Shown here: one piece after another, positions 9,274 to 17,887 of the stretch
Position numbering within the stretch: the first letter of the stretch is position 1
How the letters are laid out: every line of letters begins with the position of its first letter
Source of the DNA: Halioxenophilus aromaticivorans
Lineage (GTDB): Bacteria; Pseudomonadota; Gammaproteobacteria; Pseudomonadales; Cellvibrionaceae
Assembly: GCF_042850945.1 (NCBI RefSeq)
Contig: NZ_AP031496.1
Span: forward strand, 3,286,001 to 3,350,000
Length of the DNA stretch: 64,000 nt
Direction: 5' to 3'
Notes under the pieces: model-generated
What the model was told of the DNA's origin: nothing
Database searches by the model: none
What the model saw: only the letters and a program-made list of their open reading frames with translations
Program-made: the position numbers and the translations under genes

Positions 9274-10127
9274 TGGGCCTCCTAAGGGTATTTGAAAAAA
9301 TACGTTATGAGAGCAAGCTGAAATACTAAATATTTCCTGTGAGCAGACTTCAACATACGCGTAAACAATTCTTGATTAGAAAATATGATGCCAATTAATT
9401 TTGTTCGTCTAATTGCATGACCGATATATACATAGCCAAACAAAATCTAAGTTTACTCAGTTATACTAAGCGTGAGAGCAAAAGCAAGAGAACGTATCAA
9501 ATTTTGCTACTAGTGCTATGATAAACAACTGCTACCACAAAAAGAGACGACAGATCTTTTAGCGATTGTTGTCCACCATACTTATCAAAATTTAATTATC
9601 CCTCATCACCACATTTCGAGAATATAATATATTTTATTAGTTAGTGCGCATTAGGCACATAAATCTCACTCTGAACATATAAAACCTGTTCCAAATAACA
9701 TAAATTATTTTTGAGCATATTTGTAGATTTTATTGTTTCAATTTAAACTTAGTCGACCATTGTTAGAATCGTTTTCGAAATATCAAACTAATATTTTTTT
9801 AGCAACCAAATTGATTAAAAAACCTAACCAACTTAATCTACGAGTAGTAAAAATTGATGATGGGTGGTCCCGATGTTTCCAATCTTCGGCACCCCGCACC
9901 TGCTAATGGGTTTGCTCATCGTTTAGATCATTCAGATACTCTATGTCGGCAACTAGCTCTAGCCGTTTCAGCAATGGCGACACAACCATAACCTCCGAAC
10001 TGAGAAGAATATTAAACAAGCAAAACATCAGCACTACGGTCACTATAACCAGGGTTTACGAACCTGACGTAGTTAATTATTAGAATAGTTCTGTATACAA
10101 GCGCTTTGAGTCATATCCAAAATAGAG
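9274..10127. other. A+T-rich intergenic stretch
   Basis: About 850 bases with no convincing gene. A 46-codon frame at 9943-10083 on the plus strand has no ribosome site and was not accepted. The promoter of the C2/papain-like gene should lie near 9290-9450. Confidence 0.5.
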
Positions 10128-12059
10128 CTATCGTCCTAAATACCAAATTTTACCGTCCGATGTATCTCGATTCCCCTGCTTTCTACTGCCGCGCTCTGAA
10201 TTTAGTAACATAACTGTGCCAGTCGCCGTCGTCAGCGCTGCTCCCGCCCACCGCATTGAGTACTGTTTGAGCGCCAGGCGGCCAACCTTGTGCTTACCCA
10301 CCCAGACCGGCTCAAGGTCAACCCTAGCTCCCCCGGACTGCGACTGTCCGACTACTTTAAATAATTGAACATATTCATCATCAACTCCTCCTCCGTGAGT
10401 ACCAATCGACGCCATAATGTAGATACCGCCAGTACTGCAGGCCAACAAGCTTAAGCCGCCGTCCGCTCCCACGAAACAATTTGTAGAGGCTTTTCCAGCA
10501 TCAATATCGCATACCCCCCCCGGCAGTCGCTCTGGCGTCCAGTAATCGATAAAGCACCATTCTGTGTCGTTGCGGATTTCATTGTCCCAGCTACGATAAA
10601 ACCATATCCCGTCTTTGCCATAGTCGGATCCGGAAACAGCGACCAAAAACCCATTCGTTAGCTTGAGGAAAGCCGCCGCAGCTGCTTTAGAGGTGTTGAG
10701 ATGATTAGGTGCCCCGCCACTGCCTAATGGTAGCGCCCCGATCAAGCGAGCGTTAACACCCTCGACCTTAATAAAATAAACTGCCGCTGCACCACCTGAC
10801 ACTGATTCTTCCATCGCGATCGCAATGGTGTCACCGTGCGCCTGAATGCCTCCGGGATGCTCATGATTACCCACAGCGGCTTGATACCTAATATTAAGAA
10901 GTGTTTTTCGATCGAGAAAATTGACCACGTGGTTGCTGTCAAACGCTGTTATCCCCTCCGTGGCGCCGCTATTCAAAATTCCGCAGCTGATCATCAAACC
11001 TTCACCGTAATTATAGCTATACACCCCGCGACGGAATCGAACCGTCGTCCCTCCTTCGTCCAATAGCGTATCTCGCAGGAAGCTCACCCCCTGGAAATGA
11101 GGTCCCATGCCACCTGTATCCACTTCATGCATACTATATCGATACGGAGTTTCACTCAGATTGTGACGACCCGGTTGCGAGCCAAATTGGGATTCAATAT
11201 CAATGGCTGCTGGAGAATAGTCAGCACCATGATGATCTGCGACCAAGGCAATGAGCGAGTCATCCCGCTCTTCCCCCCCACTTGATGTGGAGAGCGGCAT
11301 AAAAAAATTGATTTGAAAGTCAGGAAGTATCTCTGCGAGATCTTGATTAAAGATCGTCCATCCGGACCCATTAAACCATACACCGGTGGAGTGCGCGTTA
11401 TAGGTGCCACGCCAGCAATTTGTTGTAAATAATTCGCGCAGTGAGTCAGGAAGTAATGGCTGAATCAGTGAAATATGCGAACCACCAGAACGCTCGCGGT
11501 GCTGCCCTACGAACAGGTCGATCCCATTAAAAGTATTGTGCCCAGGGCGTAGTACTAGCACGTTGAATCGGCAACCTAACGGAAGAGGTGACCGATCTTC
11601 ATTGAACAGTGTCCACCCCTCACCACTCCACCACACACCTATTGGACTAACATTGTACTGACCGTAGACTTGAGTGAGGAAGAGACAATCGTCGCGATTT
11701 ATCTCACCTAAGGGCGAGCGAATGTCCATCATATGGCCATTGGTATTATGAGCCTCCGCAACAATAGAAAAAGCTTGCTGCGACTGAGCAGTGATCACGC
11801 AGACGAAAAATTCACTTCCGATCGGAATACCGACCCTTGTTTGATTGAATATATGCCAGCGACCTTGATCGAACCAGAGGCCCACTTCATTGGCGTTATA
11901 GACTCCGTAACACTGCGCAATCAACAAAACCGCACCGGAATTGGAATCTATATCCGGATGACTTAACGTAGTGATGTGAGCTCGGGTATTCTCTCTGGTT
12001 GCCGTGTGCTTAAACATCACGACATTACGAACCTGCGAATCATTGACTGATGCTGGCAT
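10128..12059 (-). CDS. Three DUF7452-like repeats fused to a propeller-like C-terminal domain
   Basis: The 643-residue protein starts at an ATG preceded by a GGGAG site and has no signal peptide. Residues 14-90, 97-170 and 182-254 are three copies of an about 75-residue repeat with the core Y-N-x(5)-G-V/L-W-x(5)-W-x-I/L-F-N-x-D (YNANEVGLWF, YNVSPIGVWW, YNAHSTGVWF). I associate this pattern with DUF7452; the name is from memory. Residues 300-640 are rich in Gly and short beta-strand patterns with recurring SGS/GAS turns, like a beta-propeller or surface-recognition domain, but I cannot assign a family. Neighbours are other accessory genes on the same strand. Binding to glycans or surfaces is possible but unsupported. 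Confidence 0.6.
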   Translation of the reverse strand: MPASVNDSQVRNVVMFKHTATRENTRAHITTLSHPDIDSNSGAVLLIAQCYGVYNANEVGLWFDQGRWHIFNQTRVGIPIGSEFFVCVITAQSQQAFSIVAEAHNTNGHMMDIRSPLGEINRDDCLFLTQVYGQYNVSPIGVWWSGEGWTLFNEDRSPLPLGCRFNVLVLRPGHNTFNGIDLFVGQHRERSGGSHISLIQPLLPDSLRELFTTNCWRGTYNAHSTGVWFNGSGWTIFNQDLAEILPDFQINFFMPLSTSSGGEERDDSLIALVADHHGADYSPAAIDIESQFGSQPGRHNLSETPYRYSMHEVDTGGMGPHFQGVSFLRDTLLDEGGTTVRFRRGVYSYNYGEGLMISCGILNSGATEGITAFDSNHVVNFLDRKTLLNIRYQAAVGNHEHPGGIQAHGDTIAIAMEESVSGGAAAVYFIKVEGVNARLIGALPLGSGGAPNHLNTSKAAAAAFLKLTNGFLVAVSGSDYGKDGIWFYRSWDNEIRNDTEWCFIDYWTPERLPGGVCDIDAGKASTNCFVGADGGLSLLACSTGGIYIMASIGTHGGGVDDEYVQLFKVVGQSQSGGARVDLEPVWVGKHKVGRLALKQYSMRWAGAALTTATGTVMLLNSERGSRKQGNRDTSDGKIWYLGR

Positions 12060-12949
12060 AGCACTTTCTCCCTCATCTGATTAATCGTGATCTAAATATC
12101 AAAAAAAGCTTGGAACCCTGACACATATTTAGAACAAAGACCGGCACCTTAAGCTCTCGTATTCTTTAAACTAATGTCGGGCTTGAAGAACTATGTGTAC
12201 TTGTCCGTGAAAAACCACTGACTTGATATCAATGTCTTTTAACAGCCCTTTCCGTCCCCACTGATTTCGAGTGACGGCTCGGTTTTGGAACTGAAATGAC
12301 CTTGGTGTGCTGTATCTGACCTATCCATATTTATAGGACTCTTCTAAGAATTAGCGCGTCACCTAAAATACCTAAACGAAAAATATAACGAAAAGAGTGC
12401 CAAATTGGTTTATCGAACGATAATTATCAGCATCGAACTGCATCTACTGTAGAGCACGGACTCTTTCATTAGCATGTGCTTAAATTTACACGATAGTCTC
12501 ATGATTTGAGTTTTGTTTTGCCAACCGCGTCCCAAAACTTTCTAGATGGTGAAGTACATTAAATAATGCCATTAGCTCGGTCGTAGACGCAGCAGCCCAC
12601 ACAATGAATATTGGACGGCAGCTTATTTAGGAATGTAATGAATAAACACTATGTTTAGCAGGAAAACCGCTATCCTCGCCTCATCCCAATAGACCTATTT
12701 GGATGGGAATGGCACAAACGAAGTTAAATAACAAAAAATCAGACCCTAGAAAAGCCAAGGCTGTATAGATTATTGGCGCTCTTTCTCTCTTTAGTCACAC
12801 AAACTCAGTTCAGGCTCGCGCACTCCATTAAAACGGTATGACTTCGGCATTAACATAGTAATATCGTGTGGGTAGCCCATTGCAGGACATTCAAATTAGG
12901 CTTTTTGATTTTGAGAGGCTTTTGGCGAAAAGCTCTCTGATTCGCACAA
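12060..12949. other. Intergenic stretch at the distal edge of the accessory region
   Basis: About 890 bases without a coding frame, RNA gene, or IS end that I can recognise. Composition remains A+T-rich until about 12950, where tRNA-Ala-like remnants begin. Confidence 0.5.
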
Positions 12950-13020
12950 ACACAAAACCCCTATCACGCTCGAGCCACCGTTTTTTGTTTGGTGAAACCT
13001 CAGCGGGATTAATCAGATCT
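12950..13020 (-). repeat. Decayed copy of the tRNA-Ala 3' end and its terminator
   Basis: The order A-run, CCCC, loop, G/T-rich arm, then TTTGGTGAAACCTCAGCGGGAT mirrors the terminator plus tRNA 3' end at 13269-13330 (TTTGGTGGAGCCTAGCGGGAT). Identity is only moderate and the tRNA body is not preserved. It fits an old attachment-site copy. Confidence 0.5.
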
Positions 13021-13179
13021 TAATGAACTTCGACCTTCGGGGATCACCTAGTCCGGCGTACCGAAACACTGCCGGCCCATCTTAGTGAATCGGGCGACAC
13101 GCCTCTCTCGTATTTGTAGACCGTACAGTTAAACAAAGGGCCTAAAATTCCACTTAGTGGTGCCCAGGAATGCACGTCC

Positions 13180-13258
13180 TGGAAGAATCGAACGGGGCGG
13201 CCCTCCGTCGCGGACCTCAGCGCTGGCAGTGTTGCGATCACCCAGTTTCGATGTCCCC
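13180..13258 (-). pseudogene. tRNA-Ala-like pseudogene
   Basis: Read on the minus strand it aligns with the nearby tRNA-Ala: GGGG at the 5' end, CTGGGTGATCGCAACACTG against CTGGGAGAGCGCAACACTG, then TGAGGTC and GTTCGAT. The loop CTGCCAG differs from the functional CTGGCAG, the acceptor arms no longer pair and no CCA is encoded. It is a degenerate second copy 50 bases beyond the functional gene's 3' end, probably an attachment-site relic. Confidence 0.6.
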
Positions 13259-13268
13259 GAGCACATAA

Positions 13269-13300
13269 CAAAAAAACCCCCGCACTTTCGTACGAGGGTT
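13269..13300 (-). terminator. Rho-independent terminator of tRNA-Ala
   Basis: On the minus strand a 10-bp stem (ACCCTCGTAC with GTGCGGGGGT, including G-U pairs) closes a GAAA tetraloop and is followed by seven U. It lies just beyond the tRNA-Ala CCA end. Confidence 0.85.
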
Positions 13301-13307
13301 TTATGTT

Positions 13308-13383
13308 TGGTGGAGCCTAGCGGGATCGAACCGCTGACCTCAACACTGCCAGTGTTGCGCTCTCCCAGCTGAGCTAAGGCCCC
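13308..13383 (-). tRNA. tRNA-Ala (anticodon GGC)
   Basis: A full 76-nt cloverleaf can be drawn: acceptor GGGGCCT/AGGCTCC, D arm with AGCTGGGAGAGC, anticodon stem CAACA/TGTTG closing loop CTGGCAG (anticodon GGC), T arm with GGTTCGATCC, and an encoded CCA. A TTGACA/TAGAAT promoter lies about 90 bases upstream and a terminator immediately downstream. The accessory region begins at its 3' end, a common integration target. Confidence 0.97.
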
Positions 13384-13469
13384 AAATTCTGCAGCTTATG
13401 GCAATGTTGCTTATTGCTGCGCTTCACAGCGGATAACAATGTTTGCCTTGTTGCTGAGAAGTGGGGCGC

Positions 13470-13497
13470 ATTCTACCACGGGTTTATTTGCTGTCAA
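13470..13497 (-). promoter_or_regulatory. Sigma-70 promoter of tRNA-Ala
   Basis: On the minus strand TTGACA (13497-13492), a 16-bp spacer and TAGAAT (13475-13470), followed by a GC-rich GCGCC-type discriminator typical of stable-RNA promoters. Confidence 0.8.
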
Positions 13498-13544
13498 CAG
13501 CTTTATTAAGTTTATTAACTCTTTGTTTTTAAATGAAATCTTAA

Positions 13545-13577
13545 CCCCCAAGCAGGGCCAGTTAGGCTTGCTTGGGG
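13545..13577 (-). terminator. Probable terminator overlapping the fimV stop codon
   Basis: A 9-bp stem CCCCAAGCA/TGCTTGGGG straddles the last codons and stop of fimV; the following U-run is interrupted (TTAAGATTT), so efficiency is uncertain. Confidence 0.5.
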
Positions 13578-15820
13578 CGGCATCTTTCGATAAGGGATTG
13601 GATACGTGGGTCATTCTGGTCAATGGATACGTCGTCCAGCAGTTGGGCAAGTAAACGGGTTGCTTTTTCTTGCTTACCAAGCTGGAGGTACATTTCAATT
13701 TCAGAAATCAGGCCCTGATCAGAGTGCTCAACGCAGTCATCGATGACATCGTCGTTGTGGGAGTCTGTTTCTAGCAACGAACCAGAAAGGTCAATCTCAA
13801 CATCAATATCGTCCGTCATCAGTGCTTCCACCGAGGTATCTGATTCGTTGGCGGCTTCTAGATCCAGCTCTTCTACGGTCATATCGTCGGCAAGATTTTC
13901 CAACAACTCTTCGTCCAGCTCGAACTGCGGCATCTCGTCTTCGTCGGCCCAGGGCATTAAGTTGAGCTTGTCTTCGCTGTATGGATCCAGCTCCCCGTCC
14001 ATCTCAATGCTCGCGGCGGCGGACTCCTCAGACTCCTCGGCAGAACCAAATTTCCTGTCCATCCAGTCGTTTTCTGTGTTGGATCCTGCATCGTCGTCCT
14101 TCTCCGCCGTGCCGGTCTCTTCGATTTCCGCCACGGCCAAATCACCTTCTCCAGGAAGGCTTACTTCGATCTCTTCAGCAGGTGGCTCTTCGTCAAATTC
14201 CGGTTCTTGGTTGAACTCTGGCTCTTCGGCAAACTCAGTTTCGTTCAAGTCTGCTTCTAACTCCTGCAACTGCTCCGGCTCTATCTCAGTCTGCTCTACA
14301 GACACCGTTGGCAACAAAACACTGGTCGGTTGAGAGGCAGCGCCAGAGGGTTTGTTTTCCGAGTTTTGAGGCGTGTGCTCCAGCGATCGGGCGGTCTCGC
14401 CGTCATCATCGTGCCTGCGACGTCGGAATAAGAGTAAAGCCACAAGGCCTGAAACCGCGCCAATACCGGCTACGAAGCCCCAGTTCAGCCCCTCTAACTT
14501 GCTGAGCAGGCTCTGCAAAACACCATTGTTTTGATCTCCACCTTGCTCACTCTCAGCTTGTTTGATCAGACTAGACTGTTCTGGCGGCTCTACGGAAGCC
14601 TGCTCCGGCTCCTCGGCCACGGCATCTTCAGGGCGACGAGTTGTGGGTAAGGCGCGAGACTTGGCGTCCAGCTCTTGTTGCTGACGTAACCGCTCGATTT
14701 TTAGCTGCTGCAGTCGCTCTATCTCTTCCAGGGTACTGGTTAGTGTGCCACTTTCCAGCAGCAACAGGCGTCTGCGGTAGCTGGCGTTTTCGCGGCCCAG
14801 GCGAGTGATTTCCTCTTCCGCCACATCCACTTGCGCACGCAAGGTTTCAATATCAGAGTACGGTTCAGTCAGAGATACCGGTTGCGTGTGCAGAATGACT
14901 TGGCCCGTAGGCTGCGAGGCCTGCGGGGTGCCAACCGCTTGGAATACTTGGCCCGTGCCATTGGCTTCGCCATCCAGCGGCGATAGCTGCACATTTGGAG
15001 GCAGGGTCAACATCACCCCTACCTGCAAATCGTCCGGGTTACCATTGGGAAATGCGGCTGAGTTATTGTCAATCAACCACCGCGTGGCGTTAAGGGTAAG
15101 CTGTTTGCTGCTTTGGCCCGTTGTACGCCCCCAGTTGCGGGCAATCAATGACAGCAAATCACCGGGCTGAACGGTGTAGGTAATGTCGCCAGGATTGATC
15201 ACTGGCCCATCATTGCTGCTAACGTATTGAGTGCTACGAGATGGTGCGCTGGCAGCCGGCGTTGGTGTGGGTGTTTTGATCGGTTGATTTTGCCAACGAT
15301 ATTCCGGTTTCGGGCTGGCAGTAGACGCTGGCGGCTCTTGCGGCAGCACCAAATATTGGCGAATCACATTACCTGTTGGCCAGTAGAGCTCTACTAAGAA
15401 TTCTAAAAAAGGCTCGTTTAATGGCTGCTGGGATCGCACCTCAATAAAGGCGTCGCCTTTATTTTCTTGCACATTAAACGTGAGAGGAAAATAAGGCCCC
15501 ACTAATTCATAGCCGTAACCTTGCGCCTCATCGTCTTTCACTCGGCGCACCTGCACCAGGTCGATATCAAAATTACTGCCTTCACCAATAATGTCTATCT
15601 GACCGGTGAGCACCTGCCCTAATTGCACATCGGTTTTCATATCGCCCAGGCCCAGTGCGCCTGCGGCGGCACAGACCAATACCAACGATGAAGCCATCCC
15701 TGCTTGAACAGCATTTTTTACGATGCTTTGTTTTGCTACTGTCAATGACCTGTTCAAAACCATCTCCCACGAAATACTTTTCTGCTTTAACGCAGTCTGT
15801 TTCCTGGTTGTCGGCCACAA
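13562..15820 (-). CDS. fimV: FimV-like inner-membrane peptidoglycan-binding protein
   Basis: FimV family: a polar scaffold protein of pseudomonads and relatives that binds peptidoglycan and supports type IV pilus/type II secretion assembly. The order fits. The N-terminal segment has a signal/TM helix (residues 42-58) and the FimV N-terminal beta domain (TDVQLGQVLTGQIDI to IRQYLVLPQEPP). A LysM domain spans about 213-275 (YTVQPGDLLSLIARNWG). A coiled coil follows at 315-390, a TM helix near 447-465 (WGFVAGIGAVSGLVALLLF), a long acidic linker, and a C-terminal TPR-like helix pair (EMYLQLGKQEKATRLLAQLL). The reading frame opens with TTG at 15820; the ATG at 15763 is an alternative start. The paralogue number elsewhere is unknown. 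Confidence 0.88.
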   Translation of the reverse strand: MWPTTRKQTALKQKSISWEMVLNRSLTVAKQSIVKNAVQAGMASSLVLVCAAAGALGLGDMKTDVQLGQVLTGQIDIIGEGSNFDIDLVQVRRVKDDEAQGYGYELVGPYFPLTFNVQENKGDAFIEVRSQQPLNEPFLEFLVELYWPTGNVIRQYLVLPQEPPASTASPKPEYRWQNQPIKTPTPTPAASAPSRSTQYVSSNDGPVINPGDITYTVQPGDLLSLIARNWGRTTGQSSKQLTLNATRWLIDNNSAAFPNGNPDDLQVGVMLTLPPNVQLSPLDGEANGTGQVFQAVGTPQASQPTGQVILHTQPVSLTEPYSDIETLRAQVDVAEEEITRLGRENASYRRRLLLLESGTLTSTLEEIERLQQLKIERLRQQQELDAKSRALPTTRRPEDAVAEEPEQASVEPPEQSSLIKQAESEQGGDQNNGVLQSLLSKLEGLNWGFVAGIGAVSGLVALLLFRRRRHDDDGETARSLEHTPQNSENKPSGAASQPTSVLLPTVSVEQTEIEPEQLQELEADLNETEFAEEPEFNQEPEFDEEPPAEEIEVSLPGEGDLAVAEIEETGTAEKDDDAGSNTENDWMDRKFGSAEESEESAAASIEMDGELDPYSEDKLNLMPWADEDEMPQFELDEELLENLADDMTVEELDLEAANESDTSVEALMTDDIDVEIDLSGSLLETDSHNDDVIDDCVEHSDQGLISEIEMYLQLGKQEKATRLLAQLLDDVSIDQNDPRIQSLIERCRPKQA

Positions 15821-16111
15821 CTAATATTACTTGAGCCTAGTGCGTTGTCTGCACGCAAAAACATCCAGGTTAATAGATAAAACATAGCAAAAACCCAGCG
15901 GTCTGCCGGGCATTAGGAGAGAGTTAGGGAAATTACGGATAGAGAAGTAACTTTTGCTGACCAACAGCCAGAGTCGGAACCTAGCTCCAGTGCGATTACT
16001 GAAGGTCAGTGGCATGTTAGTAATATATGGAGTAATAAAATAGCAAATCAGTTAACCATGGCTGCCGATCGTTTTTAAAACAACCGGCTTCTGTACAAAC
16101 GCAACAGCAAT

Positions 16112-17602
16112 CTATAGCGCTAAATTAGCGTAGTCTTTTTCAAGCTTCTTAAGTTGTTTTTTGCCAATTTCACCGGCCACTACCTGCAGTGCGTGGCGCA
16201 GTCGTGCACGGCTCATATCTGGCCCCAACAATACCATGGAGTCAAACACAGAAAAAGAAGCCGTAGTACCCGCTATAGCAATAAACAACGGCGCGCTAAA
16301 ATCGCGCATTTTTATTTCCATTGCGTCAGCTAGCGCTTTAATACAGGCAAAAATATCGTCTCGCTCCCAGGTTCTTAACGATTCTAGTCGCCACAGGGTA
16401 AACTGCAGCAGACGCTTCACATCATCGGCTTCTAATTTAGATTCGCCGAAGGACTCTGCTTTAAGCGGCAACATACCCGCAGCCAAGAAACTTGCTAGCG
16501 GTGCAAAATCGCTTAGCGTTTCCATTCTCGATTGGACCAACGGCAGTACAGCCATTAAGTTGCTGCGATTAAGTGCCCAAGCCTGAAGGCGATCGGCCAG
16601 CTGTTCGTGATTAAGGTCTTCCCGCAACCACAAGCCGTTGAGCCATCGCAATTTCTCCACATCAAAGATTGGCCCACCTAGGGAGACTCGATTAATATCG
16701 AAGGCCTCTATCATTTCAGCCAGCGAGAATTTCTCTCGCTCATCGGGCATAGACCACCCCATACGGCCGAGGTAATTCAAAAGCGCTTCCGGTAAGAAGC
16801 CCATGCGCTCGTAGTAACCAATACTGGTTGGATTTTTACGCTTGCTGAGTTTTGATTTGTCTGGGTTGCGCAATAACGGCAGGTGGCAAAGCACGGGCAT
16901 ATCCCAGCCAAAGTATTCGTACAACAGCTTGTGCTTCGGAGCTGAATTGATCCACTCTTCCCCGCGAATCACGTGGCTAATACCCATAAGATGATCATCG
17001 ACAACATTGGCCAAGTGATAGGTAGGCAAGCCATCGGATTTCAACAACACCTGAGCATCAACCTGCCCCCAGTCCAGCTCTATGGTACCTCTGAGCATAT
17101 CCTCAATGGGGCAAGGGCCGGTTCCCTCGGGCACATTCATGCGTACAACATAGGCGGCACCACTGGCCTCTCGGGCAGCCGCTTCTTCTTGCGGCAATTT
17201 AAGCTCAGAGGGTTTTAGTGCAGCAAAGCCCCCCTGCGCTCGCTTGGCTTCTCGTAGTGTGTCCAGTTCTTCTGTCGTGCGGTAGCATTTAAACGCATGG
17301 CCAGTGTTAATCAGCTGCTGGGCATATTGCTCGTAAATCGACTTACGTTCACTTTGGCGGTATGGCCCAGCGTCACCGCCAACGTCTGGCCCCTCATCCC
17401 AATCCAAACCCAGCCAGCGCAGGCTATCAAAAATGGATTGTTCCGATTCACGAGTGGATCGAGCTTGATCCGTGTCTTCTATTCTTAGCAGAAATTCGCC
17501 GCCGTGCTGTTTCGCAAAGCAGTAGTTAAACAGAGCTATGTAAGCAGTTCCAACATGGGGGTCACCGGTGGGAGACGGCGCAATTCGGGTTCTAACGGTC
17601 AT
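16112..17602 (-). CDS. gltX: Glutamate-tRNA ligase
   Basis: Class I aminoacyl-tRNA synthetase charging tRNA-Glu with glutamate in the cytoplasm, also feeding tetrapyrrole synthesis. The HIGH-type signature is APSPTGDPHVGTAYIALFNY near residue 8, and the KMSKS-type loop is KLSKRKN near residue 260. Length (496) is normal for the bacterial enzyme. The ATG at 17602 begins MTVRTRIAPSPTG, as in most homologues. The C-terminal anticodon-binding helices end at KLEKDYANLAL. It is transcribed away from the divergent ribonuclease gene. A single gene with no sign of disturbance. Confidence 0.96.
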   Translation of the reverse strand: MTVRTRIAPSPTGDPHVGTAYIALFNYCFAKQHGGEFLLRIEDTDQARSTRESEQSIFDSLRWLGLDWDEGPDVGGDAGPYRQSERKSIYEQYAQQLINTGHAFKCYRTTEELDTLREAKRAQGGFAALKPSELKLPQEEAAAREASGAAYVVRMNVPEGTGPCPIEDMLRGTIELDWGQVDAQVLLKSDGLPTYHLANVVDDHLMGISHVIRGEEWINSAPKHKLLYEYFGWDMPVLCHLPLLRNPDKSKLSKRKNPTSIGYYERMGFLPEALLNYLGRMGWSMPDEREKFSLAEMIEAFDINRVSLGGPIFDVEKLRWLNGLWLREDLNHEQLADRLQAWALNRSNLMAVLPLVQSRMETLSDFAPLASFLAAGMLPLKAESFGESKLEADDVKRLLQFTLWRLESLRTWERDDIFACIKALADAMEIKMRDFSAPLFIAIAGTTASFSVFDSMVLLGPDMSRARLRHALQVVAGEIGKKQLKKLEKDYANLAL

Positions 17603-17887
17603 GAAGCGTGGCGATCCTTTGAGCGAGGTGGGTGAAAATCACGGCAGATTATACTCTTTGGCAGGTCTAAAACGATACTAATCAGCCCAATTCACGCCCA
17701 GCAAAGGCAGCTACAGGTGGTAAAGCCGGCCAAAACAACCACTCACCTGACATTCCTATAACTGGAGCGTTTATTACGCGCTAATCTTTGCTATCATGCG
17801 GCGCAAATTTTCAACCTGTACGCCCATTAATTTGACGCTTATTTGAAAAGCGCCAGCTTACTTTCCACCAATAGCCCAGACCTCCCG

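Noticed and set aside
9943..10083. 46-codon plus-strand frame MSATSSSRFSNGDTTIT onward
   Set aside because: No ribosome site, no recognisable family, and the neighbouring frame is equally open; coding cannot be argued.
13157..13372. 71-codon plus-strand frame over the tRNA-Ala region
   Set aside because: It covers tRNA and tRNA-fossil sequence; coding is an artefact.
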